Position numbers and translations under genes: made by a program | Notes under the pieces: model-generated | Seen by the model: the letters and a program-made list of their open reading frames with translations, nothing else | Database searches by the model: none | What the model was told of the DNA's origin: nothing | Shown: one piece after another, positions 9,243-17,673 of the stretch | Numbering within the stretch: the stretch's first letter is position 1 | Layout of the letters: each line of letters begins with the position of its first letter | Assembly (NCBI GenBank): GCA_019359515.1 | Contig: JAHHHC010000007.1 | Span: 171,508 to 235,507, forward strand | Direction: 5' to 3' | Length of the DNA: 64,000 nt | DNA from: Desmonostoc vinosum HA7617-LM4 | GTDB taxonomy: Bacteria > Cyanobacteriota > Cyanobacteriia > Cyanobacteriales > Nostocaceae

Positions 9243-10577
9243 TTAAATCATTATTGCTTCTCCAGCTTTCTTTAACTCAGAAGATGCTTCAGGTATGTAA
9301 GAAGTTTTGGGTTGATTTGCTGTAGTTTTTTGCTGTTCTCGTAATTCGGATAAACGTCTATTAGTCCAGTTAACCAGTGCTGAGTTACCTAAACGAGGAG
9401 CTAAACGATTAAGCCGTTCCACAGCAGAAATGGCAAGTGAATCCATCTGTATTGAGGCGAGATAACAATCACAAGCTATATCTAACTCACCCAGTTTTTC
9501 ATGGCATTGACCGGCCATAAACCAAGCGATCGCTGTTCTTGGAGGGCCAAGTCTAGTTGCAGAACGATACATCTTGATGGCTTCTTCAATTTTGCCACAT
9601 TTGATGAGAACTTCTCCTAACTCCAGACGATATCTAGGGTCTAATGAGTCCATCTGAGCTACCTTTCGCGCTCTTTCCTCAGCTAACTCTAGATCGCCAA
9701 GCCATAGAGCTTCCTTTGTTCGACTCTCTAAAATAATGCATTGATTTTCTAAAGCTACTTTTTGCTGTTCTTCATTTACACAAGTTAAGCTTTCTGCATA
9801 AGCTTGGCAAACATCCATTTCTTGGATTACCTTGTCTTTATCTCTTTGTAAGAGAGGAACAAAAACAACTGCACGATAATAGATACTTGTAAATAGTTTA
9901 TAATCAAAATCATTGAGCGAAGATTGAAGTTTTTGAAGTTCCTCAGTAGCAATTGCTCGCCAAAATTCTGCACTTTCCAAATCTCTGAAATTTTTAGCAT
10001 ATCGGACTACAAGCTGGAGAACTGCACTTAGCCGTGTTAATGTTCCTAAAGGAGTATGCTTAGCAATATTTTCCAATTCTTTTAAGTTCGATCTATCAAC
10101 TTTACCTTCATACTCCTGTAATAACAAATTAGAAATAGCTCGACACAAAGCCAGTTTTGCTGATACACTTCCACTAGCTATTTCTAGTTCAGACATCGCT
10201 GGAACATACTCCAAGATAGCCCGATGTAAACATAAGCTTTTTAACACTTTTATAACTAGCAGCTTGGTAGTTGGCTGAAGCTCTTGGTACTGTGTCAAAT
10301 ATTCACATAGCTTGCTCCATCTTTTTGTTCGTAACCCATCGTCTAGTTGTAATGGGTTATCAACTTCATATTCCTTCATACCAGTTTCTCGCACCAAAGA
10401 TTCCCGAAATGAGGAAGGATAAATTACTTGTATTCCATAATTAACTGAAGCTTGATGGATTAAGTTATGATAGCTGAATTCTATGCCATATAGATGTAAT
10501 GGGCCACCATTAAAAGTACCTAAATCAAAGTATGGTCGATATAGCGAAACTATAGGCGATTGTTCAATGAGAGACAT
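9243..10577 (-). CDS. TPR-like helical protein next to GG-leader peptides
   Basis: A 444-residue protein. ATG 10577 is chosen because AGAGG lies 8 bp upstream; an ATG 45 bp earlier has no such site. The N-terminus (SLYRPYFDLGTFNGGPLHLY) is not one I recognise. The C-terminal half has two to three TPR-like units (DPRYRLELGEVLIKCGKIEE, AIAWFMAGQCHEKLGELDIA). There is no signal peptide or membrane segment, so it is probably cytoplasmic. It lies 240 bp downstream of a 53-residue peptide with a double-glycine leader, so it may be a scaffold or maturation partner; this is inference only. Confidence 0.75.
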   Translation of the reverse strand: MSLIEQSPIVSLYRPYFDLGTFNGGPLHLYGIEFSYHNLIHQASVNYGIQVIYPSSFRESLVRETGMKEYEVDNPLQLDDGLRTKRWSKLCEYLTQYQELQPTTKLLVIKVLKSLCLHRAILEYVPAMSELEIASGSVSAKLALCRAISNLLLQEYEGKVDRSNLKELENIAKHTPLGTLTRLSAVLQLVVRYAKNFRDLESAEFWRAIATEELQKLQSSLNDFDYKLFTSIYYRAVVFVPLLQRDKDKVIQEMDVCQAYAESLTCVNEEQQKVALENQCIILESRTKEALWLGDLELAEERARKVAQMDSLDPRYRLELGEVLIKCGKIEEAIKMYRSATRLGPPRTAIAWFMAGQCHEKLGELDIACDCYLASIQMDSLAISAVERLNRLAPRLGNSALVNWTNRRLSELREQQKTTANQPKTSYIPEASSELKKAGEAIMI

Positions 10578-10817
10578 AGTTATACCTCTTTTTATGTTTT
10601 GATAACTAAGGGATTTAAACAAAAAATATAAATTTTTAACCTATTTTTGAAAATTTAATACATAGTGTAAAACATATTATATGGAGCCAAGTAATCCACA
10701 GTGGTATCGGTAAAAATAGCTAATATTACCACTGTGGTATTAATATAATTACTCAAAATAATTCCCGTTTTTTAGAGAACTATTAGTTGTTAGAATTTGG
10801 CTAAATGCACACTAGAT

Positions 10818-10979
10818 CTAACAGTTACACCATACTTCCTTGTTTGCAAAACGAAAACCTCCACGTAAAGTTGTGAAAGCAGTAATAGCATCTGAGTTAC
10901 CTTGTTCAGCTTCTTTCTTCAAATCAATCATTTCTGCTGGTTTGTTAACTTTCAGTTCGTTAATTTTAATTTCAGCCAT
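10818..10979 (-). CDS. Candidate RiPP/bacteriocin-like precursor, 53 residues
   Basis: ATG at 10979 is preceded by GGAAAGG with ideal spacing. The peptide starts MAEIKINELKV, continues through a charged helix to a Leu-Arg-Gly-Gly site (residues 38-41) and ends in FRFANKEVWCNC. A double-glycine site before a short core with Trp and two Cys fits a leader-core RiPP or class II peptide. The start resembles that of the 97-residue peptide at 12186-12479 (MANIKINNL), and both have GG directly followed by FR. No modifying enzyme or C39 transporter is visible in the window. Confidence 0.6.
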   Translation of the reverse strand: MAEIKINELKVNKPAEMIDLKKEAEQGNSDAITAFTTLRGGFRFANKEVWCNC

Positions 10980-11345
10980 TGGAACCTTTCCTCGTAAATA
11001 AATTTGCGTTGATTGGAATTTGACCTTGAATTGTCTGTTTCCATGACTATAGTCACTGATTTATTGATTGATTTCAATCTTTGATTCACTTAAAAACGAA
11101 CATAAATATTGCATTTTTGTTAGTAAAAAATATAGTAATTCTATGTAACTTGTGAGAATTCGCTGTGTCTATATCTCCGACTTGTCAAATAAATTAGATA
11201 TCTTAGCTCTCACGATTTATGATTGCTATACAAGTTCCTGATAATTAAATTGAAAAAACTAATAAAAATAGAGCAAAATTATTATATTTAAGATTTCTTT
11301 TAATCTACCCAAATCATCAAATAAAAATTTCGCTTACAAGTCACT
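10980..11345. other. AT-rich spacer upstream of the 53-residue peptide
   Basis: No gene is seen. A perfect 12-bp palindrome, TGACTATAGTCA, lies at 11044-11055, about 65 bp before the peptide start on the minus strand, and could be an operator. The rest is AT-rich promoter-type sequence. Confidence 0.4.
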
Positions 11346-11378
11346 AAAAAAACAACTCAAGATTTCTCTTGAGTTGTT
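11346..11378 (-). terminator. Rho-independent terminator of the barrel gene
   Basis: AACAACTCAAGA (11351-11362) pairs perfectly with TCTTGAGTTGTT (11367-11378) around a 4-nt loop. On the minus strand it is followed by a run of Ts (As at 11346-11352). It lies 36 bp after the stop of the outer-membrane protein gene and would separate it from the 53-residue peptide gene. Confidence 0.85.
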
Positions 11379-11414
11379 AGAGGTTTATTGAAGGAGAATA
11401 AATAACGGCAATGC

Positions 11415-12170
11415 TTAAAAACCTTGGCGATAACCAACGCCTATCCCAAAGGAATTAATAGGATCAATATTGGCTTTATTGTCACCAGAACCAGTACTAA
11501 AACTGCCGAGATTTTGGTACTTTAATTCTAGAAAAACATTGCTTTTATTTGCAACTTCATATTGAATACCTGCTTTTCCTTGCACTGCTAAAGCCGTACC
11601 ACTACTTGATGGGTTAGTTGCTTCACCAGATTTTAGCTCGCTAAATTCAGGGAAACCAATACCTATTCCCGCACCAATATAAGAACGCCACTTTGAACTG
11701 CTGGGAATATCCCAGTAGCCGTTAACGAAAACAGTAGTTGCACTCACGCTACCACTAACAGGGATAGTAACATCACCACTCTTAAAATTATTGACACCGA
11801 AAGAACCATAACCAACTTCGAGTTCAGCACGAGCTTCATTCCATTGATATCCCACAGCAATATTCCCTTGAACAGCAGTATCAACACCAATAGATGCTGA
11901 ATCATCTCCTTGGTTGACTTTAATACTGTTAGGAAAACCGGCACCAACACTTCCACTCACATACCAGTAGTTTTTTTCAGGAAGTTGAGATGAATTTTCA
12001 GTGTTAACGTTCTGAGCAACTGCAAAACCTTTTTGTTCAGGTATTGTTAACTGGTTGTTAATAGGAATTAAATCTGAAGCTTTTGTAGAAACTTCATCAG
12101 CATGTGCAGAGGTAGCAAAAGATAGGCTAATTGGGATAGCCAAGAATAAAAAACACCAACAGTTTTTCAT
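11415..12170 (-). CDS. Outer-membrane beta-barrel protein (opacity type)
   Basis: A 251-residue protein with a signal peptide (KNCWCFLFLAIPISLSFATSAHA, cleavage near residue 24), then alternating strands rich in Gly, Tyr and Val (YWYVSGSVGAGFPNSI, AVQGNIAVGYQWNEARAELE, SSKWRSYIGAGIGIGFP, SNVFLELKYQNLGSF). The last strand ends IGVGYRQGF with a terminal aromatic residue, as expected for barrel assembly. It starts 15 bp after the 97-residue GG peptide gene and so is probably in its operon; a terminator follows. Confidence 0.85.
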   Translation of the reverse strand: MKNCWCFLFLAIPISLSFATSAHADEVSTKASDLIPINNQLTIPEQKGFAVAQNVNTENSSQLPEKNYWYVSGSVGAGFPNSIKVNQGDDSASIGVDTAVQGNIAVGYQWNEARAELEVGYGSFGVNNFKSGDVTIPVSGSVSATTVFVNGYWDIPSSSKWRSYIGAGIGIGFPEFSELKSGEATNPSSSGTALAVQGKAGIQYEVANKSNVFLELKYQNLGSFSTGSGDNKANIDPINSFGIGVGYRQGF

Positions 12171-12185
12171 GTTTAAATTAACCTT

Positions 12186-12479
12186 TTATCCTAAACCACT
12201 AAAACCACTTCCTCCTATGCCAATAAAACTGGCAGCAGTTTGATAAGCCCATGCTAGACTGTATATCTGATTTACTTCTGAATTAATACGTTGCAAACGT
12301 TGCTCTATTGTTTCTGAAGTTGTGGATGATGAGGAAGAACCATTATTTACGCCTGAGATGATAGCTACCGCAGCAAATAGTTGTCTGAAACCACCTTGTA
12401 TCTCTGATATTTCTGCGTTAGTTAGATCAACTAATTCGATATCAGCAGATGGTAAGTTATTAATTTTGATGTTAGCCAT
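12186..12479 (-). CDS. GG-leader peptide, bacteriocin-type precursor, 97 residues
   Basis: The leader reads IELVDLTNAEISEIQGG (GG at residues 29-30), a classic double-glycine leader as in class II bacteriocins and Nif11/NHLP-like precursors. The core begins FRQLFAAVAII, carries a Ser-rich linker and an amphipathic helix, and ends in a Gly/Ser/Phe-rich tail (GIGGSGFSGLG). GAGGA precedes the ATG. The start MANIKINNL matches the second peptide at 10818-10979. C39-type peptidase transporters normally cut after GG and export the core; none is in this window. Confidence 0.65.
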   Translation of the reverse strand: MANIKINNLPSADIELVDLTNAEISEIQGGFRQLFAAVAIISGVNNGSSSSSTTSETIEQRLQRINSEVNQIYSLAWAYQTAASFIGIGGSGFSGLG

Positions 12480-12802
12480 AGTGAAATATCCTCAGAAAAA
12501 ATTTGTTGTTTGGTTTGTCAGAACTATGGAAAAAGTGGAAAACCTGAGTGCGATGGGCTACCAGGGCGAATGCGATCGCTATTTATCTCCAATCGTCTTT
12601 TGATATAGTTACACTATGAAATAGTCGTAGTAGTAATTTGCAATCACAGACGATTTACAGTTTTAGATTTGCTTTGGCAACTTATTTAAGATTTAAATCT
12701 GCATTGGGATTCTGGTATTGCTTTAACAGCTGTAAATAGTAAAGGGAATACTCCGCAAGATCGTGGTCTTACCTGTTTATTGCAATGTTAGGTATTTTAG
12801 TT
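12480..12802. other. Spacer upstream of the GG peptide
   Basis: It contains one HIP1 octamer and the promoter region of the minus-strand peptide/barrel operon. A short plus-strand stretch near 12710-12788 reads as a protein-like fragment without a start and may be a gene remnant. Nothing firm is seen. Confidence 0.35.
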
Positions 12803-13372
12803 TTAAGGATTCCAAAATTTAGGCATTTGCCACACAAAATTAAATTGCTCACTGATGCTAGTAGAAGGTGGCAATGGTGCAGTTTGAGTAGGCGATCGCC
12901 CTATAGCAACCTCATTATAATTCGCCTTATACCATCTTGTAGATACTAATACCCAATCGTTATTAGTTTTTTCCCATATATCCTCGTATGGAGTTTGCCT
13001 ATGTACGCGTTTATTGCCAATAATGTAATCAGAATATCCTAAACCCATGACATCTGCACGATTTCCATTGACACTGACACGAATCAGTTCTTCACGAGTT
13101 TTATATTGACTGACTTGCTGAAAAAATTGTTGACGACCTTGGATTTGTTCTCTTAAATTAGTAATCGTTCCATCTGCTCGACGACCTTGGAAATTAACTG
13201 ACCAGTAAGCGTAACATTGTTGGATAACTTTAGCGTTACAACCGTCACTCATCCAGTGATACTTTCGGATAATTTCTTGTCTATCTGATTGTGTGTCAGC
13301 TTTTGCTATATCAGCATTTATGAATATCGACGCTGTTAATAAAGCTGTTAGAGCAATATTATTTTTCTTCAT
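12803..13372 (-). CDS. Secreted NTF2/SnoaL-like protein
   Basis: A 189-residue protein with a signal peptide (KKNNIALTALLTASIFINADIAKA, cleavage near residue 25). The mature part looks like an NTF2-fold domain: an initial helix (DRQEIIRKYHWMSDGCNA), a central REQIQGRQQFFQQ region, and C-terminal strands GNRADVMGLGYSDY and WVLVSTRWYKANY. Such domains bind small ligands or act as enzymes. Two cysteines in the first helix region (C44 and C53) might pair. The function is unknown. Confidence 0.65.
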   Translation of the reverse strand: MKKNNIALTALLTASIFINADIAKADTQSDRQEIIRKYHWMSDGCNAKVIQQCYAYWSVNFQGRRADGTITNLREQIQGRQQFFQQVSQYKTREELIRVSVNGNRADVMGLGYSDYIIGNKRVHRQTPYEDIWEKTNNDWVLVSTRWYKANYNEVAIGRSPTQTAPLPPSTSISEQFNFVWQMPKFWNP

Positions 13373-13630
13373 GATGTCAGGTGACTAATGTTTCCTTTAT
13401 CGAACAGATTAAAGGAAACACCGATGTAATTTATTCACCTTTCATGCTGATTGATATGCAGTAACTATCACCAAAAATTGCAGAAAAATGTATTGTTGCC
13501 AGGAAGTAAGTGTGTTGGCGGTTCGTTCTCTTAACCCCCATAACTTATGGAACAGACCACTACTAGCTAAAATAGTGCATTATTAAACCGCAGAGTAACA
13601 GTGAACTAAGTCAAGTCCCTAAACGCTGTA

Positions 13631-14074
13631 TTATAAAACCATTAAATATGTATCTTTTCCTTCTATTGGTAAAACTCGCAATTTCTGATTTTGCAAATCA
13701 GGTTCTAATCCTAAATCTTCCAAAGGGATTAATCCTAATAACGGATCTGAACCTTCTGGTAATTCAATACAATTAAATGTCCCTTCTCTGCCCTCAACTG
13801 AAAGATTTAATTCTCTAAATATACGAGCTTTTTGTACTCCTGTAGCTATTTTTATATCTACCTCACCTTGCAGAGGCAACCCCAAGTCAAGAATAATATT
13901 TTTAGGTAGACATAGTCTTGTTGCACCTGTATCAACTAAAACATCATGTAAAGTAATTGAGCGTATTTGTTCTACCGGAATAAAGCCTCGTTCCCCAAGT
14001 ATTTGGTCAATTCGATTAGTAACAGTGATTTGAGTAGTCACTTTACCCATTTTTTCACTTTTGCTATGTCTCAT
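13631..14074 (-). CDS. Retropepsin-like aspartic protease domain protein
   Basis: A 147-residue single-domain protein with the active-site triad VDTGATRLCLP, typical of clan AA (retropepsin-like) proteases that work as dimers, and a second conserved region, LLGLIPLEDLGLEPD. It has no signal peptide. ATG 14074 follows AGGAAA at good spacing; ATG 14050 is an alternative. Cyanobacterial proteins of this type are common and their substrates are unknown. Confidence 0.85.
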   Translation of the reverse strand: MRHSKSEKMGKVTTQITVTNRIDQILGERGFIPVEQIRSITLHDVLVDTGATRLCLPKNIILDLGLPLQGEVDIKIATGVQKARIFRELNLSVEGREGTFNCIELPEGSDPLLGLIPLEDLGLEPDLQNQKLRVLPIEGKDTYLMVL

Positions 14075-14107
14075 ACTATTTTCCTATAACTTAATCAAGT
14101 TGATTAT

Positions 14108-14276
14108 TAGACCTCTTGCAAAAGTCGGATACTCGCCAGAAAATAAATTTTCTGGCTGATAACTCAAGTCGGTTTCAACCGACTAATAACAGTATTTTTA
14201 GTCCGTTTCAACGGACTTTTGCTATTAGGCAGAGACTTGAGTCTCTGACGGTTCAAGTATTTTTGCAAGAAGTCTA
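14108..14276. mobile_element. 169-bp MITE with TAGACCTCTTGC ends
   Basis: Terminal inverted repeats TAGACCTCTTGCAAAA (14108) and TTTTGCAAGAAGTCTA (ending 14276) differ at one position. The interior has two further hairpins (AGTCGGTTTCAACCGACT and AGTCCGTTTCAACGGACT) and no coding capacity. A second copy with other contents is at 36390-36598 and a lone end at 53731-53742. Confidence 0.7.
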
Positions 14277-14288
14277 TTGAATAACACT

Positions 14289-14318
14289 CTTCCATCACTC
14301 TCATGAGAGTGATGGAAG
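14289..14318. repeat. Perfect 30-bp palindrome
   Basis: CTTCCATCACTCTCA is followed at once by its exact reverse complement, with no loop. It lies 12 bp from the MITE end, between the protease and haemagglutinin genes. It could be an inverted target duplication, an extruding cruciform or a strong hairpin. Confidence 0.85.
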
Positions 14319-14430
14319 AACGTTAATGCAAATATTCTTATCAGTGGGACTTAGACAAAAAGTAGCCTGAAAAAACTCTTAAACGTATATATGAAAAGGC
14401 TTTGACATCGTTTTACCTAGTTTACTGATA

Positions 14431-14536
14431 TACAGCACTTTGCAAGTAAATGAAGTACACATCTTAATATGATAAATTTTGTGGGGTGGGCATCCTGCCC
14501 GCCCTTGTGTACTTCATTCAGATGAAATGTGCTGTA
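14431..14536. mobile_element. 106-bp MITE, copy 1 (left of the haemagglutinin gene)
   Basis: The ends TACAGCACTTTGCAAGTAAA and its imperfect inverse (ATGAAATGTGCTGTA) enclose a GC-rich hairpin (GGTGGGCATCCTGCCCGCC). The copy at 17555-17660 is the same length and nearly identical but inverted. Ends in TA at each boundary suggest an IS630/mariner-type TA target. Confidence 0.8.
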
Positions 14537-14656
14537 TCTAGGTTTCAAGCATTTTTGAGCGAGGAGTGTATTTTCCTTGCCCTGTATAGGTTTGAGCCTT
14601 GTTTCTGTCTCAAAAATGTTTAAGTCCCGTTAGTTTTATTTACACTTTATGATAGA

Positions 14657-14692
14657 TTAGATCCCCAACTTTTTTAAAAGTCGGGGATCTAA
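14657..14692. terminator. Hairpin downstream of the haemagglutinin gene
   Basis: TTAGATCCCC-AACTTTT pairs with AAAAGT-CGGGGATCTAA. It lies 40 bp after the minus-strand stop and may end that transcript, although no strong U-tract follows. A related hairpin is at 49791-49823, so it is also a dispersed repeat. Confidence 0.55.
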
Positions 14693-14732
14693 AACTCTTG
14701 ATTTTCACAAATAAAATTAAGCTTTAATTAGA

Positions 14733-17459
14733 TCAACGACACTCGCGACTCATCACCAATTCCCCAGTTGCTAGTCGATATACTCCTTGCGGTTCCACAA
14801 TTGGATCGCCTTTTTTCCACGAACTAGGTATACTACTGTTCGTGACATTCTGCACATCACCCGTATGATAGCTAGAAGCTACAGCCTCACCAGGACGACT
14901 AGGTAAACTACCAATACCAGTAATCGTAAAAGCCCCTTCTTGCTTAGAACTACGAGCAATGCAACTATTAGCAATTAGGGCGTTAGTATCAATGAGATTG
15001 TTTTGTAATTCTGTTAGACTATTTTGGATAAAACTAATATCAGGTACACCAATGATATTGCCAGAAATTGCACCACTGGCATTAATATCAGAACTACTAT
15101 TATTATTTAGTGATTGAAGGCTATTACTATTAGTTAATGTTTGTCTAGGGTTAAATAGAGAATCACTAAATAAAACACGGGTGTTAAAAGTAATATTACC
15201 ACCTTGCCCCTCTGGTGCAAAGGCGAGAATGTCGCTATCTTCTAAAGCGATAATAGTATCAGCGGTGAGGAAAATATTACCACCTCTACCAATACCAGTA
15301 GATAAATTGGTGCGGATGTCGGTGTTATTTCGCAGGTTGATATTTCTCGCAGTAATATCAATATTGCCACCACCAGACTGTTCAGATCGGGCGGTGATAA
15401 CGCCATTACTCCCATTAAAATTTTCCTTGGCAATAATATTAATATTTCCTGCTATACCTCTTCCTTCGCTGCGTGTAGAAACTAAGACGATACTATTAGG
15501 CAAGTTTAAGTCAGTTGTAAATAGATTAAAGTTATTTGTGGATAGAGATATAGTTCCACCATCGCCAGTGGAAGCAGTAGTATTTGCACCTGCAAAGATG
15601 CCAGTGCGCCTATTTATGCTCGATGAAATAGTGACATTATCTGCATTGATGTTAATATCACCAGATTTACCATCGGCAATGGTTCCTGTAGTCACCAGTC
15701 CACCATTAGATACCTCAAATACACGAGCATTAATTGTGATATTACCTCCTTTGCTAGAATTTTCTGTTAATGCAGATACAATACCTTCTTCTGCTGCACG
15801 GAAATAATCTGTGTTGATTATAATATCTCCTCCCTGACCAATTGCCCCCGTCCGGGTTTCAGTTGAGATAAAACTAGCAATTCCATCTGGATTAATTCCT
15901 GAGATAATCACAGCATCAGTAGCATTGATGCGAATAGTTGCACCCCTACCTTTTCCACCAGGTAGATCTGCTTCTACTCCAGAAATTTGAGCATCAATTT
16001 GGCCACCATTAATTAAAGTAAGTTTCTGTGTTTCAATCTGAATATTACCAGCATTTCCTACAGCACCTACTCCCACCCGGCTATTAATGGTGCTATTGTC
16101 AAGGATTACCTCATTATTACTATTAATAAAGATCTTACCTGCATTTCCCTGACCAAAAGTTCCAGATGAAATATTACTGTTTGTTAGCTGCAAACGTTTG
16201 GTATTAATTGTTAAATCTCCACCACTACCTGTATTGGAAACATCAATACCGAAAGGTGTAACTCCTGTAAATATAACGTTACGATTTTCAGGATTTGAGC
16301 TAATTAACTCAACAAATTCTGATGCATCGATATTGATGTTACCAGCATTACCGCCTAAATTACCATTAGCTTGTACGCCGATGAAACCACCATTTCTCAT
16401 AATGAAATTTTTGGTTTTTAGTGTTATGTTACCTCCACGACTTGAACTGCTTGTTGTTGCCAAAAAACCAGTTGTTGTATCTGCTGCATCTTTGGGATCT
16501 ATTTCTATAGAATTTGTTGCTATAACTTGAATATTTCCTCCACGTCCAATTTTTTCACCTGGTTCCGATGTAGCAGTATCAGACAATATAAACCCACCAT
16601 TTGTTAACAGCAAATTATTAGCATTAACTACAATATGGCCACCCTTTACTCCATAAGCGCCAACAAAAGATTGATTTAGCAAAACATCTGATTTCGCTAC
16701 ACCATCAGGAAAACTCAAGCGCACATCGTTACCATCAACAGTAATTCCTACTGTTCCCGGTGCTGTTAATCCACCAATTTCTACCCTACCGCCAAACGCC
16801 TGAATTATTCCGCCATCCATAATGATTTTGCCAGTAGATTCAGGGGTAGGCGCAACACGACCACCAAGTAGTATTAAACTCTTACCTGGAGAGGTAAATA
16901 AATTACCTTGATTTTCAATAGAGTTTGCGCCTTGGTTAGCAATTTGATTAAACAAGAATGCTGTAGGACTAATACTTAGTAGTGAATTATTGGGTGCAAC
17001 TGATGAAGTTTTAGAAAACTCAGCACCACCAGGAAATTGAATTGCATTCGCTGTTGTGACAATAAATGAACCACCAATATTGATTAGAGCATTTTTCCCA
17101 AAAATAATCCCATTAGGATTCATTAAAAATAAATTGGCAGTACCTTGAGAACTAATTGCTCCTTGAATTTCGGAAGGTGTACCACCAGTTATTCTTGCAA
17201 ATATATTAACAATATTGGGTTCATTTGCAAAAATTGCAGCCCCTTTATCAGGAATATTAAAATTACTAAAACTGTGAAACAAGTTGGTGTTATCAACTGT
17301 TGTTCCACCTAATATCAAATAATTTCCATCAAGATTAAAAACTTGTGTTCCTAATGTTTTATCGGCTGTGACTTGAGCTGAGGCTTTGATATTTGTTGTA
17401 AAAGTCAAACTCAGCAATAGCCATAAGTTAAAACACCAATTTAAGCACCCTTGTTTCAT
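14733..17459 (-). CDS. Filamentous haemagglutinin N-terminal (TPS) domain protein
   Basis: A 908-residue secreted protein. The signal peptide (WCFNLWLLLSLTFTTNIKASA) is followed by a two-partner-secretion domain with the signature NPNGIIFGKNALINIGGSF around residue 113, then a long right-handed beta-helix of repeats such as GGNITINARVFEVSNGG. The tail EPQGVYRLATGELVMSREC is typical of the large cyanobacterial paralogue family. A partner TpsB pore is not in the window. Proteins of this type reach the cell surface and are thought to act in adhesion. Inverted MITEs lie on both sides. Confidence 0.92.
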   Translation of the reverse strand: MKQGCLNWCFNLWLLLSLTFTTNIKASAQVTADKTLGTQVFNLDGNYLILGGTTVDNTNLFHSFSNFNIPDKGAAIFANEPNIVNIFARITGGTPSEIQGAISSQGTANLFLMNPNGIIFGKNALINIGGSFIVTTANAIQFPGGAEFSKTSSVAPNNSLLSISPTAFLFNQIANQGANSIENQGNLFTSPGKSLILLGGRVAPTPESTGKIIMDGGIIQAFGGRVEIGGLTAPGTVGITVDGNDVRLSFPDGVAKSDVLLNQSFVGAYGVKGGHIVVNANNLLLTNGGFILSDTATSEPGEKIGRGGNIQVIATNSIEIDPKDAADTTTGFLATTSSSSRGGNITLKTKNFIMRNGGFIGVQANGNLGGNAGNINIDASEFVELISSNPENRNVIFTGVTPFGIDVSNTGSGGDLTINTKRLQLTNSNISSGTFGQGNAGKIFINSNNEVILDNSTINSRVGVGAVGNAGNIQIETQKLTLINGGQIDAQISGVEADLPGGKGRGATIRINATDAVIISGINPDGIASFISTETRTGAIGQGGDIIINTDYFRAAEEGIVSALTENSSKGGNITINARVFEVSNGGLVTTGTIADGKSGDININADNVTISSSINRRTGIFAGANTTASTGDGGTISLSTNNFNLFTTDLNLPNSIVLVSTRSEGRGIAGNINIIAKENFNGSNGVITARSEQSGGGNIDITARNINLRNNTDIRTNLSTGIGRGGNIFLTADTIIALEDSDILAFAPEGQGGNITFNTRVLFSDSLFNPRQTLTNSNSLQSLNNNSSSDINASGAISGNIIGVPDISFIQNSLTELQNNLIDTNALIANSCIARSSKQEGAFTITGIGSLPSRPGEAVASSYHTGDVQNVTNSSIPSSWKKGDPIVEPQGVYRLATGELVMSRECR

Positions 17460-17554
17460 CGCAACCTAATTTTTAAATACTTCTTTAACAACACTCAAAA
17501 CTTATCACTAAATTATCTGCTGTAAATTATAAACTACAAGCGATCGCCCCAATT

Positions 17555-17660
17555 TACAGCACATTTCATCTGAATGAAGTACACAAGGGCGGGCAGGATG
17601 CCCACCCCACAAGATTTATCATATTAAGATGTGTACTTCATTTACTTGCAAAGTGCTGTA
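17555..17660. mobile_element. 106-bp MITE, copy 2 (inverted)
   Basis: The same 106-bp element as at 14431-14536 in the opposite orientation, with ends TACAGCACATTTCATC and TTTGCAAAGTGCTGTA. The flanks read AATT on the left and TAATT on the right, consistent with TA or AATT target duplication. It lies 13 bp from the stop of the GT39 gene and about 95 bp upstream of the haemagglutinin start. Confidence 0.8.
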
Positions 17661-17673
17661 TAATTACAAACCG

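Noticed and set aside
15181..15807. Plus-strand frame of 208 codons
   Set aside because: Antisense of the haemagglutinin repeats; the low-complexity Leu/Pro/Ile-rich product is explained by the repeated GGN codons on the other strand.
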